Assembly: GCA_028281495.1 (NCBI GenBank) | Contig: JANQJU010000083.1 | Location: 1-34,052, forward strand | Length of the DNA: 34,052 bases | Direction: 5' to 3' | Source: SAR324 cluster bacterium | Lineage (GTDB): Bacteria; SAR324; NAC60-12 | Shown here: positions 1 through 7,014 of the stretch, piece by piece | How positions within the stretch are numbered: position 1 is the first letter of the stretch | Layout of the letters: each line of letters begins with the position of its first letter | Notes under the pieces: model-generated | What the model saw: only the letters and a program-made list of their open reading frames with translations | What the model was told of the DNA's origin: nothing | The model's database searches: none | Position numbers and translations under genes: made by a program

Positions 1-360
1 TTGACCAAGGAAGAACAATTGGAATTGTTCCAATTCCTGGACATTCTGATGTATATTCATACTCCATCCATTCGAGACGGTTTTTACGAAGCACTCCACC
101 AAATGAAAGGAGACGAAACAATGCTAGCTATGGGCAATATTGAAGAAATTGGTTACGAACGCGGTAAGGTAGAAGGCGAGAAAAAAGGTCGTGAAGAAGG
201 TCGTGAAGAAGGTCGCGAAGAAGGTGCTTTGATGGGCCAAATTCAGCTACTTCAAGAGCAATTGCGGGAGCCGGTCTCGTCGTTTGACTCATTACGGGGA
301 AAGCCGTTGGAAGAACTGCGTGAAATGTTGCAGGCATTGAAGGCACGATTGTCGAGATAA
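1..360 (+). CDS. Rpn-like PD-(D/E)XK nuclease/transposase, C-terminal part (5' end outside window)
   Basis: The reading frame is open from the first base, so only the last 119 residues are visible and the true start lies outside the window. The tail has the composition seen at the C-terminus of Rpn (recombination-promoting nuclease) and PD-(D/E)XK-transposase families: a segment ending in MLAMGNIEEIGYERG, then a charged run built from the repeated unit GREE, then a predicted coiled coil (LLQEQL...LREMLQALKARLSR). The nuclease core is not in view, so the family call rests on the tail alone. A second copy of the same tail sits inverted at the right edge. Rpn proteins are thought to promote RecA-independent recombination. 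No promoter is visible here. Confidence 0.6.
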   Translation: MTKEEQLELFQFLDILMYIHTPSIRDGFYEALHQMKGDETMLAMGNIEEIGYERGKVEGEKKGREEGREEGREEGALMGQIQLLQEQLREPVSSFDSLRGKPLEELREMLQALKARLSR

Positions 361-376
361 AGAGGTCGCTTTTATA
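70..376 (+). repeat. Inverted repeat, left copy (Rpn 3' end)
   Basis: Bases 70-376 match the reverse complement of 33746-34052 without any indel. I count about 13 substitutions by eye, so roughly 96% identity. The match covers the last 97 codons of the nuclease gene and 16 bases past its stop, then ends abruptly at 376/377. The right copy is cut by the window edge, so the full length of the repeat is unknown. Confidence 0.93.
187..222 (+). repeat. 12-bp tandem repeat (three units) in the nuclease tail
   Basis: Three units of ggtcgtgaagaa (the third with one change) encode GREE three times in frame. The same array is present in the right-hand copy. Such in-frame arrays commonly vary in unit number by slippage. 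Confidence 0.85.
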
Positions 377-464
377 GCCACTTGGATATCACGCTTTTCT
401 ATTGGGATATGTTAAAACAGAACTTAGAGGTTAAGGAAGTTCCAGTTTAACGAATTCCCAAAAC

Positions 465-1544
465 GTGCCAATGCAGATGTTCATCCCCATTAGCTATTTC
501 TACGGAAAGCCTACCAACGAAATCTGGCAGCTCAATACCGACACACACGAACGCCATTGTGTTTATCGAGAGATTCCAACCCGAAGCCAGGCCGTGCCCG
601 GTAAAGGGATCACGGGACTCAGCTGGATGGATGACCAGCATCTTGTGGGGTGTGACTTCAATCGAGTCTTCTTGATCGACACTCGAAACTGGGAAACTGT
701 CAAAATCTTGGCTGATTCGGAGTTCAACGATCTCCACCATCTCTCCGTAGTCAATCAGCAAATTTGGCTTTGCAACACGGGACGTGATTCGATTGATGTA
801 TTGGATTTTGAACTCAACTTCATCCAACGTTATCCACTGATTGATGAAACGACTTTGCAACAGCGCATCGCTGGAACTTATGAAGTGACCTCTGGTTATT
901 ATGATGATCCTATCCAAGTACCGAGCTTTCCACGACGTAAGGTTCCCGACCGATTTCATATGAATCACATCGCTGTGGAGAATACCCATGCCCCACTAGG
1001 GAATCACGTTGTTCAAGCGGAGAATCACATCAAACTTGAGAATCGTATCAAACGTGAGAATCGTATCAAACGGATGGAACAGCGAGTGTGGGCGACGAGT
1101 TTGCGTGAACGAGCTATCCTCACAGTGCCGGAGGGGCACAAGGTCAGTTCTATTTTAGAGCACTCTCCCCACGATGGGTGGATGGATGAGGCGTTTTTCT
1201 GGGTAACCACCGTTTCGGGAAAACTTTATCGTGCGGAACGGGGCAGCGATTTTTTCTCATTTGAATGCGTTTTGGATTTGTTTCAAGAGGCCCCTTATGT
1301 TGGGTGGTGCCGCGGGTTTTATAAACAGGGGGATACTTGGTTGGTGGGAATCACCACGATTTATGAACACAATTCCCGAACGACTTGGCTCACACAACCC
1401 CTGGAACAAACAAGAACCGGTATCTACGAAATCGATGGGAGGTCCCGAATCATCCGCAACTTTTTCGATTTTTCTTCCGCAAACGGAAGCCGGATTTTTA
1501 CTCTCCTTTCCGCAGAACCCCTCCATGACATCACGAACTCCTAA
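465..1544 (+). CDS. Propeller-like protein of unknown function
   Basis: This 359-residue protein has no signal peptide. It carries a recurring pattern of short beta-strand motifs ending in hydrophobic-D-x-hydrophobic elements (for example HLVGCDFNRVFLID, QQIWLCNTGRDSIDVLD), as expected of a six- or seven-bladed beta-propeller. I do not recognise a catalytic motif, and the resemblance to uncharacterised bacterial propeller families is an inference. GTG at 465 is the first possible start after an upstream in-frame stop at 432; ATG 471 and ATG 477 are alternatives, and no strong ribosome binding site decides between them. Residues 186-203 are three copies of a six-residue unit (ENHIKL, ENRIKR, ENRIKR) and look like an inserted linker between blades. 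The gene is first in a six-gene run and overlaps the next gene by 20 bases. It might be a lectin, scaffold or lyase-like propeller. Confidence 0.7.
   Translation: MPMQMFIPISYFYGKPTNEIWQLNTDTHERHCVYREIPTRSQAVPGKGITGLSWMDDQHLVGCDFNRVFLIDTRNWETVKILADSEFNDLHHLSVVNQQIWLCNTGRDSIDVLDFELNFIQRYPLIDETTLQQRIAGTYEVTSGYYDDPIQVPSFPRRKVPDRFHMNHIAVENTHAPLGNHVVQAENHIKLENRIKRENRIKRMEQRVWATSLRERAILTVPEGHKVSSILEHSPHDGWMDEAFFWVTTVSGKLYRAERGSDFFSFECVLDLFQEAPYVGWCRGFYKQGDTWLVGITTIYEHNSRTTWLTQPLEQTRTGIYEIDGRSRIIRNFFDFSSANGSRIFTLLSAEPLHDITNS
1020..1073 (+). repeat. 18-bp in-frame tandem repeat (three units)
   Basis: Units start at 1020, 1038 and 1056. The second and third are identical over 17 of 18 bases; the first differs at a few positions. 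Each encodes a six-residue ENxIKx block inside the propeller-like protein. Confidence 0.85.
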
Positions 1545-2322
1545 AATCCTCATGTTGCATCGGGTTCTGCCTCATTACGATCCTGATAATTATTATTTTC
1601 AACGAGGCACAGCGATCAGTTGGCAACGCTTTATTCAATTACTGGATCATATTGAAAAACAAGGGTTTCAGACCCGACCGATCTCTGCATTGTCTGATTC
1701 TCCTCAGCCTGATTCGATTTACCTAACCTTTGATGACGGTTATGCCGATAATGCCTCCGTATTTGATGAACTGCTGCGTCGCAACATGACAGCCACACTT
1801 TACCCCGCAATGGATTTTGTGCGAACCGGTTTTTCTCCGATTGATGACATGGCGTGGCATCTCATGGTGGCGTCATCCCTACCCGACGAAATCAAGCAGT
1901 CATTGATCAACGGTCGGCTGAAAAAGTTGTTACGGAAATTGTCGGCATCTCGTTATCGGTCGTTGCGTCAAAGTTGGTTTCACATCGAAACCGATGCTCC
2001 TTCAGTCTTTCTCACGGAGTCACAACTCGTTCACTACGTCCATCGAGGCATTGAATTGGGATTTCATGGAGTGAGTCATCGTCCCTTGACAGCTCTCAAT
2101 GAAAAGGAAATCAAACATGAATTGGAACTCGGCATGGCTTGGTTGCGTCAATTGAGTCCTAGTCCAATACACAGCATTTGTTACCCTCACGGTAAATACA
2201 ATGCGCTGGTATTATGTATTACAAGATGTTATCTGCATATTCACTTAACTGTAGACACACCAACAACTGACTCACAGGTTTATTCGCGTATCTTTTTTCA
2301 AGAAATGGGTTCGTTACCATAA
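1525..2322 (+). CDS. Polysaccharide deacetylase (NodB-like, CE4)
   Basis: This 265-residue protein begins with the family-typical opening TPKILMLHRVLPHYD. It has the CE4 motif TFDDGY (D70, D71; catalytic base and metal ligand) and an H-x3-H metal motif in FHGVSHRPL (H181, H185), then the motif YPHGKYN near residue 220. CE4 enzymes remove N- or O-acetyl groups from glycans. The chosen ATG overlaps the end of the upstream gene by 20 bases. The frame is open further upstream (to 1231), but that stretch lies inside the previous gene and encodes nothing like the family. The C-terminus after YPHGKYN is unusual (cysteine-rich, then PTTDSQVYSRIFF), though still alignable to the family's last strand and helix, so I treat the gene as intact. 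There is no signal peptide, so the substrate is probably a cytoplasmic precursor such as a sugar nucleotide or lipid-linked sugar. Confidence 0.85.
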   Translation: MTSRTPKILMLHRVLPHYDPDNYYFQRGTAISWQRFIQLLDHIEKQGFQTRPISALSDSPQPDSIYLTFDDGYADNASVFDELLRRNMTATLYPAMDFVRTGFSPIDDMAWHLMVASSLPDEIKQSLINGRLKKLLRKLSASRYRSLRQSWFHIETDAPSVFLTESQLVHYVHRGIELGFHGVSHRPLTALNEKEIKHELELGMAWLRQLSPSPIHSICYPHGKYNALVLCITRCYLHIHLTVDTPTTDSQVYSRIFFQEMGSLP

Positions 2323-3173
2323 TGAAAACATCGCTGAGTGAAGACAGCCGTGAAACGGGGCTAGAGGATTTGCTGACATGGCAGGAAACCCGCCAATATT
2401 TGAGGCAAATTGGATTAGAGCCTTATAAACCCTCGTTGGAATTCCTAACTCAAATCATTGAACATACCTATGCAACGATTCCGTTTCAAAACTTGACGAT
2501 GCTTACAAGGCCACGCACAGCACCTAACCACTCTGAAATAGTGGAAGATATGCTATCGGGAATCGGAGGGGCATGCACTACCTTGAATCCATTCATTTGT
2601 GGTTTGTTGCAAACCCTGGGCTTTGAAGCAGGATTAGTAATGGCATCCATGACCCAACCGGACTGCCATTTTGGAATTTTAGTGGATCTTGAAAAGCAAC
2701 GTTATTGGGTCGACATAGGGAATGGATTTCCATATTTGCAGCCGTTACGATTGCAACACCAAGCAGAAGGCTTTCATCCTTATTTTCAATGGCGATTGTT
2801 GCGAACTCAGCGGCAATTGACACAAACGGAGGATCAATGGTCGGTTGAACAGCAGTTCCGGGGAAACGGTATACCCAAAATCAATCAATCTTTTAATGCG
2901 TTCAAGCGCCATTATCGAGACTTTCAGCAAATGCGTGAGCGTCATTACTCTGAAGCCAGCTATGGTCCATTTTTAACCGGCATACGGGTCAACCGTTGGA
3001 ACCGTGAAGGTGGGCATGTGTTGCGAAACCAGATGATATGGGACTTACCGGGGAAACAAATTCATGTCGATTTGGCCACGGCAATACAATGGCTTCAGCG
3101 TCACTTTGGTGAGGTAGCCTCTCAGCTCACTCCGTTACTGAAAACCAGCTGGCACTTGTTAGAGATGGAATAA
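2322..3173 (+). CDS. Arylamine N-acetyltransferase family protein
   Basis: 283 residues, close to the usual NAT length. The Cys-His-Asp triad is visible: C85 in GIGGACTTLN, H116 in DCHFGILVDL, and D131 in WVDIGNGFP. The N-terminal three-helix region includes IPFQNLTML, matching the family's 'PFENL' block. NATs transfer acetyl from acetyl-CoA to aromatic amines or hydrazines. A subfamily such as the rifamycin amide synthase instead forms amide bonds in natural products, which would fit a tailoring operon better; that is inference. The start ATG shares a base with the previous stop (taatg), so the two genes are translationally coupled. The next gene begins directly after this stop. Confidence 0.88.
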   Translation: MKTSLSEDSRETGLEDLLTWQETRQYLRQIGLEPYKPSLEFLTQIIEHTYATIPFQNLTMLTRPRTAPNHSEIVEDMLSGIGGACTTLNPFICGLLQTLGFEAGLVMASMTQPDCHFGILVDLEKQRYWVDIGNGFPYLQPLRLQHQAEGFHPYFQWRLLRTQRQLTQTEDQWSVEQQFRGNGIPKINQSFNAFKRHYRDFQQMRERHYSEASYGPFLTGIRVNRWNREGGHVLRNQMIWDLPGKQIHVDLATAIQWLQRHFGEVASQLTPLLKTSWHLLEME

Positions 3174-4265
3174 ATGCAAATCAACTCAATACGATTCGAC
3201 GCCTATCATGAAGAAGCCCATGAGTTTTATATGGCATATGGATGGGTTGTTTTGACTCAGGTTTTGAGACCTGTTCAATGTCAACAACTCCAAGCTGCCT
3301 GGGAAATCTTATGCGAAAAGTATCGTCAGGAAATTGGTTGCTCTCCTGAGGCTTATCGGCGAGCTGTAACCCAATGGAGAGACCTATGGAAAACCGAGAC
3401 AGTCTTTCATCAAATGTTAACGGAATACTTCGCTCCCCTTTCGGCAAAGAGTTTTGAACTCCCTGGAACCCGTTTGTTGCACGACCACATCATTTCTAAA
3501 TCCTCGGATAGCAACGGCGAAGTCCCTTGGCATCAAGACTCGATGTACTGGCCTGCGGATCGCACAGGGATGTCTCTTTGGATGAGCTTTAGTAATGTCC
3601 CAGTAAAACATGGTTGTTTGGAAGTCATCAATGGGTCGCACCAATGGGGAATCAGCCAGCCAGTGGATTTTATGTCAAATGCTCCCACTCCTGCTGATAA
3701 AGCCACTCCCACATATCTTCCTGTAAATGCTGGAGAGATCATTATGTTACACAGCCGTACTTGGCACCGTAGCCAGCCGACACAAACCCTCCAGACGCAA
3801 CGACCTGCTTATATTTCTCTGTGGATTCCACCCCACACGAAATACTACCCCCTAAATGCCCAATGGCATCCATTGAATCAGCAAGTAATGGTTGAACCAG
3901 GAGAATTTCTGAACGAGGATGAGTTTCCTATTTTTGGAAAGCCTACGACAAGCTTGGGGAATAGTTTGGCCAATCAACATGAAGGTGTGCCGTCTCCTAC
4001 AGGAATGTTTAACGCCAAAAAACGGGTGCAAACCGACATTGAGCGATTACTTGGACGCCAAGGGAAATTGTCCCAACTCCTTCAAACAGCACAACAACGA
4101 ACGGCTTTATTGCATGTCTTGAAGAAAACCAATCCCGAGACCGATCCGTCTCAACTGTCTCAATTGATCGAGACGGTTTGGGTCAGTGCCACTGCGTATG
4201 AATTGCATCGTTCTCGAAACGTTTTCAATTCGGCTTATGCCCACTGGGCACAATTGAGCATTTGA
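3174..4265 (+). CDS. Phytanoyl-CoA dioxygenase (PhyH) family protein
   Basis: This 363-residue protein is a non-heme Fe(II)/2-oxoglutarate oxygenase. The facial triad appears as H120-x-D122 in WHQDSMYW and H198 in RTWHRS, with R210 in TQRPAYISLW placed to bind 2-oxoglutarate. The core ends near residue 260. The last 100 residues (helical, charged) are an extension beyond the usual PhyH fold. D122 is present, so the protein is expected to be a hydroxylase rather than a halogenase (halogenases replace it with Ala or Gly). PhyH enzymes hydroxylate small molecules, amino acids or carrier-bound intermediates. The ATG follows the NAT stop with no gap, and a 30-base gap separates it from the next gene. 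Confidence 0.88.
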   Translation: MQINSIRFDAYHEEAHEFYMAYGWVVLTQVLRPVQCQQLQAAWEILCEKYRQEIGCSPEAYRRAVTQWRDLWKTETVFHQMLTEYFAPLSAKSFELPGTRLLHDHIISKSSDSNGEVPWHQDSMYWPADRTGMSLWMSFSNVPVKHGCLEVINGSHQWGISQPVDFMSNAPTPADKATPTYLPVNAGEIIMLHSRTWHRSQPTQTLQTQRPAYISLWIPPHTKYYPLNAQWHPLNQQVMVEPGEFLNEDEFPIFGKPTTSLGNSLANQHEGVPSPTGMFNAKKRVQTDIERLLGRQGKLSQLLQTAQQRTALLHVLKKTNPETDPSQLSQLIETVWVSATAYELHRSRNVFNSAYAHWAQLSI

Positions 4266-4295
4266 GTCGTTTATCCAACTCGTTGAGAAAAAAGC

Positions 4296-5165
4296 ATGTT
4301 AGCCAATTTGCAAAATTACACCTTATTAGAACAAATGATTCAGTATCCGTCCGTTCGTGGTGATGCAGATGCGAATCATGCAATGGTGCAATTGATTTGC
4401 AACCGACTGAGGGCCATTGGTTTTTCAGTTTCTGTAGAAGGCACAGAACTCAGTGAACAACCTGCAATCATCGCTCACATCCCCGCTCAGAAGTGTACGC
4501 CGAAAATCGTAATATATGGACACTATGATGTTGCTACCGTTTCCCCATCGAAAGAATGGCTTACGATGAACCCTTATGGTCTCGAACTTCAAGAGGGACG
4601 CCTTTATGGACGAGGCATTGCAGATAACAAAGGCCCTCTCTGGGCAAGAATCGAGGGCTTTCGGCAAGTTGTTGCATCGGGTAAGCCGTTTCCTGAAACC
4701 TTATGGTTGATTCAAGGGGAAGAAGAGATCGGCAAAGGAACACGAATTGCGAAAGCCTTGTTTGCCCAACATCTAGCCCAGTTTGGAGGTCGAGTGTTTT
4801 TGGAAGAAACAGGGTTCAACGACCTGGATCGTGATGAACAAATCGCTTTTTTATGGTCTCCTAGTTTGCCGTTTGAAGCGATGTCCCAAGTTTGTCAGTT
4901 ATTGATTCAAACCTTGGGTCATCCAAGGGTTGAAAATCGTCACTTGAATAAATTTACTGGTAAACACGCGTGTCCTCTGCTTTCCAATTTGCCAGACAAT
5001 GCCATCTACATTGGTTTTGGTCCTAACGATAGATGGCACTGCATTCATCGAGAAAACGAATCGCTAAACCTTGCTAAGCTGATCCAACACATTGATCAAT
5101 TTCGTGGGTTTCTCCAAGCTTATGCCGATTGGCCTGTTTTCATTGAGTCGGAGATATTTCCATGA
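4296..5165 (+). CDS. Compact M20 family metallopeptidase/amidohydrolase
   Basis: This 289-residue protein carries all the M20 metal-site motifs: H76 and D78 in GHYDV, D110 in GRGIADNKGP, E142-E144 in GEEEIG, and a C-terminal H251 in CIHRENES. Family members are usually 370-480 residues because a dimerisation (lid) domain is inserted between the two halves of the catalytic domain. Here about 70 residues separate the EE motif and the region before the last His, so that domain appears to be missing or strongly reduced. M20 enzymes cleave C-terminal amino acids, dipeptides or N-acyl bonds. The gene overlaps the following one by four bases (ATGA). Its place among tailoring genes suggests removal of an acyl or aminoacyl protecting group, or transfer to another acceptor; that is inference. 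Confidence 0.85.
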   Translation: MLANLQNYTLLEQMIQYPSVRGDADANHAMVQLICNRLRAIGFSVSVEGTELSEQPAIIAHIPAQKCTPKIVIYGHYDVATVSPSKEWLTMNPYGLELQEGRLYGRGIADNKGPLWARIEGFRQVVASGKPFPETLWLIQGEEEIGKGTRIAKALFAQHLAQFGGRVFLEETGFNDLDRDEQIAFLWSPSLPFEAMSQVCQLLIQTLGHPRVENRHLNKFTGKHACPLLSNLPDNAIYIGFGPNDRWHCIHRENESLNLAKLIQHIDQFRGFLQAYADWPVFIESEIFP

Positions 5166-6439
5166 GACTTCATATTGTGCTGGCAACAACAGATACCCAT
5201 ATCGCAGCTCCTTTAATCGACAGCATGTTTGAGTATCTCCCTAACTGGAATCTCAGCTTTCATGTGCTGCTGATTGGACAAAAATATTACTCGCCTCCAT
5301 TACCGCATCACCCCATCCAAATTTTTCACTCAACCAGCGATAACCTTTCCATTCATACCAGTAGGAATCTTTGCCAAAACCATTTACGACAAACCCTGAT
5401 GGAGCGAGGCGGGGTGGGGTTGGTATTGGATGATGACTTGCAATGGTTTCTTTCTGAGGAACGGTTCAATCAAATGGTCCATGAACTCGTTGAAAATCGT
5501 TGTGATATGGCCTTCAGTGCGTTAGCTGGAGATCCTCCCATTCCGAAAGAATATACTAGAGCGAGTGCCTTGCTAGATGTCTTGGTAAACTATTCTCGAA
5601 ATTGCGCAACACCTGTGTACCCGGAATTGGATCAATTTCTCGAACAATTCACGTTTTTAGAAAATTCTACTGACATTGCTGAATGGGAGCATCATGATTT
5701 TTATGCGTTTAAGAAAGACGGGTTTCTTCCGGTACATCTTGAGACTGAACATTGGAATTGGTTGAAATTTATTGAAGCACTGTGGATTGGGAAGAAGACG
5801 ACAAGACCTGTCAAATTACCGGACCGCATTTTGCCTGCAACGGGAAGAGAGCGCGGAGGAGCCACCCTTATTTTTAACCCCCTCGTTCTCCAAATTAAAA
5901 ATACAGCCCTACATTGGAATGGTTGGGTGAGTCGAAGGAGCGACATGTTGATGGCCATTGCAGCCTATAAGCAAGGCTACTGTCTGCACCAAACTCCAGC
6001 AATGCTTATGCACAACCGAGTGTTCACCTTTGATACTCAGGGAACCAAAAAGTCGGTTGGTGATATTTTGGGATATGCTTTGGTAGAAAACTATTCGCGA
6101 GAAAAGCCTGATTTCCAGGTGTTTGCGAATATGGTTTCGCATCGGATTCAAAGGACCCACGAAATTCTGATGGAAACCAATCGCATGTTTTCCATTTTGC
6201 CTCATATCACAAATCTTTCCGAGAACTGCGTTACGTTGATTCATCAGATGGTCGAGGAAAACCACACGCTGATTGAGCAAATTCGAAACATTGATATTGA
6301 AGCCATTCGACCCGCTTATGAACAGTGGCTTCAAACCGTTTTCCTATCTGCCACCCACTCGTTAACAACCCCCACAACTTCAAACTGTTTGCAGGCGACC
6401 GACACTCACCCATTCAACACACCCTTCTTAATTTCCTAA
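5162..6439 (+). CDS. GT-A-like glycosyltransferase (putative)
   Basis: This 425-residue protein starts with a Rossmann-like strand (MRLHIVLATTD). The element TSRNLCQNHL follows, and then LVLDDDLQWF with three consecutive aspartates (D90-D92). That order is the nucleotide-sugar and metal-binding layout of GT-A folds, where the DxD motif follows an SRN/ARN element. The rest (WEHHDFYAFKKDGF, a long middle region, helical C-terminus) does not match a family I can name. No transmembrane helix is evident, so it is probably cytoplasmic. Its ATG overlaps the M20 stop (ATGA), and it closes the six-gene run. The function is assigned by fold pattern only; donor and acceptor are unknown. Confidence 0.6.
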   Translation: MRLHIVLATTDTHIAAPLIDSMFEYLPNWNLSFHVLLIGQKYYSPPLPHHPIQIFHSTSDNLSIHTSRNLCQNHLRQTLMERGGVGLVLDDDLQWFLSEERFNQMVHELVENRCDMAFSALAGDPPIPKEYTRASALLDVLVNYSRNCATPVYPELDQFLEQFTFLENSTDIAEWEHHDFYAFKKDGFLPVHLETEHWNWLKFIEALWIGKKTTRPVKLPDRILPATGRERGGATLIFNPLVLQIKNTALHWNGWVSRRSDMLMAIAAYKQGYCLHQTPAMLMHNRVFTFDTQGTKKSVGDILGYALVENYSREKPDFQVFANMVSHRIQRTHEILMETNRMFSILPHITNLSENCVTLIHQMVEENHTLIEQIRNIDIEAIRPAYEQWLQTVFLSATHSLTTPTTSNCLQATDTHPFNTPFLIS

Positions 6440-6491
6440 TTCTATTGTTGAATTGGAGGAGGAGTGACTTCGAACATTCTAATGTTTGCGA

Positions 6492-6535
6492 ATTTAGTTC
6501 ACATATGTACTATATGATTTACATGTGAACTAAAT
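6492..6535. promoter_or_regulatory. Palindromic operator upstream of marR-type gene
   Basis: ATTTAGTTCACAT at 6492-6504 is repeated in inverted orientation at 6523-6535 (ATGTGAACTAAAT), with a short AT-rich centre. The site lies 13-56 bases before the MarR start codon, inside the expected promoter. A long two-armed palindrome next to a MarR gene is the classic layout for dimer binding and autoregulation. No confident -35/-10 pair could be assigned because the arms occupy the region. Confidence 0.75.
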
Positions 6536-6547
6536 CAAGGATGCCTC

Positions 6548-6964
6548 TTGGACAAACGACTTTTTTTCTTAATGAACATGGCCCAGCGCAGGGTGTTCCG
6601 ATTTGCAGATAGTGAATCCGAAAAACATCTTGGAATTTCCGTGACTCATGTGGCTGCCTTGCTGTTTATTGCCAAGCAAGAGGGCTGCCTGCAAAAGGAG
6701 TTGGCCCAGGCACTCGGACTCAACAAACCCGCCGTAACAGGACTGGCCGACCGCATGGAAAAGCAAGGATTGATCACCCGAAAGCCTTGTGAAACGGATG
6801 GTCGTGCTGCCCGGATACATCTCTCGGATAAAGGCCGATCTATTTTACCGGCGGTTTCGCCATTGATTGAAGCCATGAATCAAAAGCTGACTGCTGAGTT
6901 CACCGAGGAGGAAATCGAAGTGGTTTTGCGTTTTCTGAACAAGATCATGGAAAACTTTAAATGA
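6548..6964 (+). CDS. MarR family transcriptional regulator
   Basis: This 138-residue protein has a winged helix-turn-helix at residues 35-95. Helix-turn-helix residues are QKELAQALGLNKPAVTGLAD, and the wing has the family motif DGRAARIHLSDKG. It probably starts at TTG 6548, because AAGGA lies at a good distance (6537-6541); ATG 6575 would remove part of the dimerisation helix. MarR proteins are dimeric repressors that usually respond to small phenolic or oxidising ligands. The palindrome just upstream is a likely own operator. The oxidoreductase gene begins 50 bases downstream in the same direction and is the likely co-regulated target. Confidence 0.92.
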   Translation: MDKRLFFLMNMAQRRVFRFADSESEKHLGISVTHVAALLFIAKQEGCLQKELAQALGLNKPAVTGLADRMEKQGLITRKPCETDGRAARIHLSDKGRSILPAVSPLIEAMNQKLTAEFTEEEIEVVLRFLNKIMENFK

Positions 6965-7014
6965 CCCCAAACCGATCAATCAGGGCCATCCGTCCTGTGG
7001 AATGAAGGAGAATC

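Noticed and set aside
13..30. Palindrome GAACAATT-GG-AATTGTTC
   Set aside because: It lies within the coding part of the nuclease gene and encodes ordinary residues; most likely chance.
1231..1524. Upstream extension of the polysaccharide deacetylase frame
   Set aside because: It is inside the propeller-like gene and does not look like the CE4 family; the ATG at 1525 gives the family-typical N-terminus.
5909..6334. 141-codon frame on the - strand
   Set aside because: Antisense shadow of the glycosyltransferase-like gene, with no recognisable protein features.
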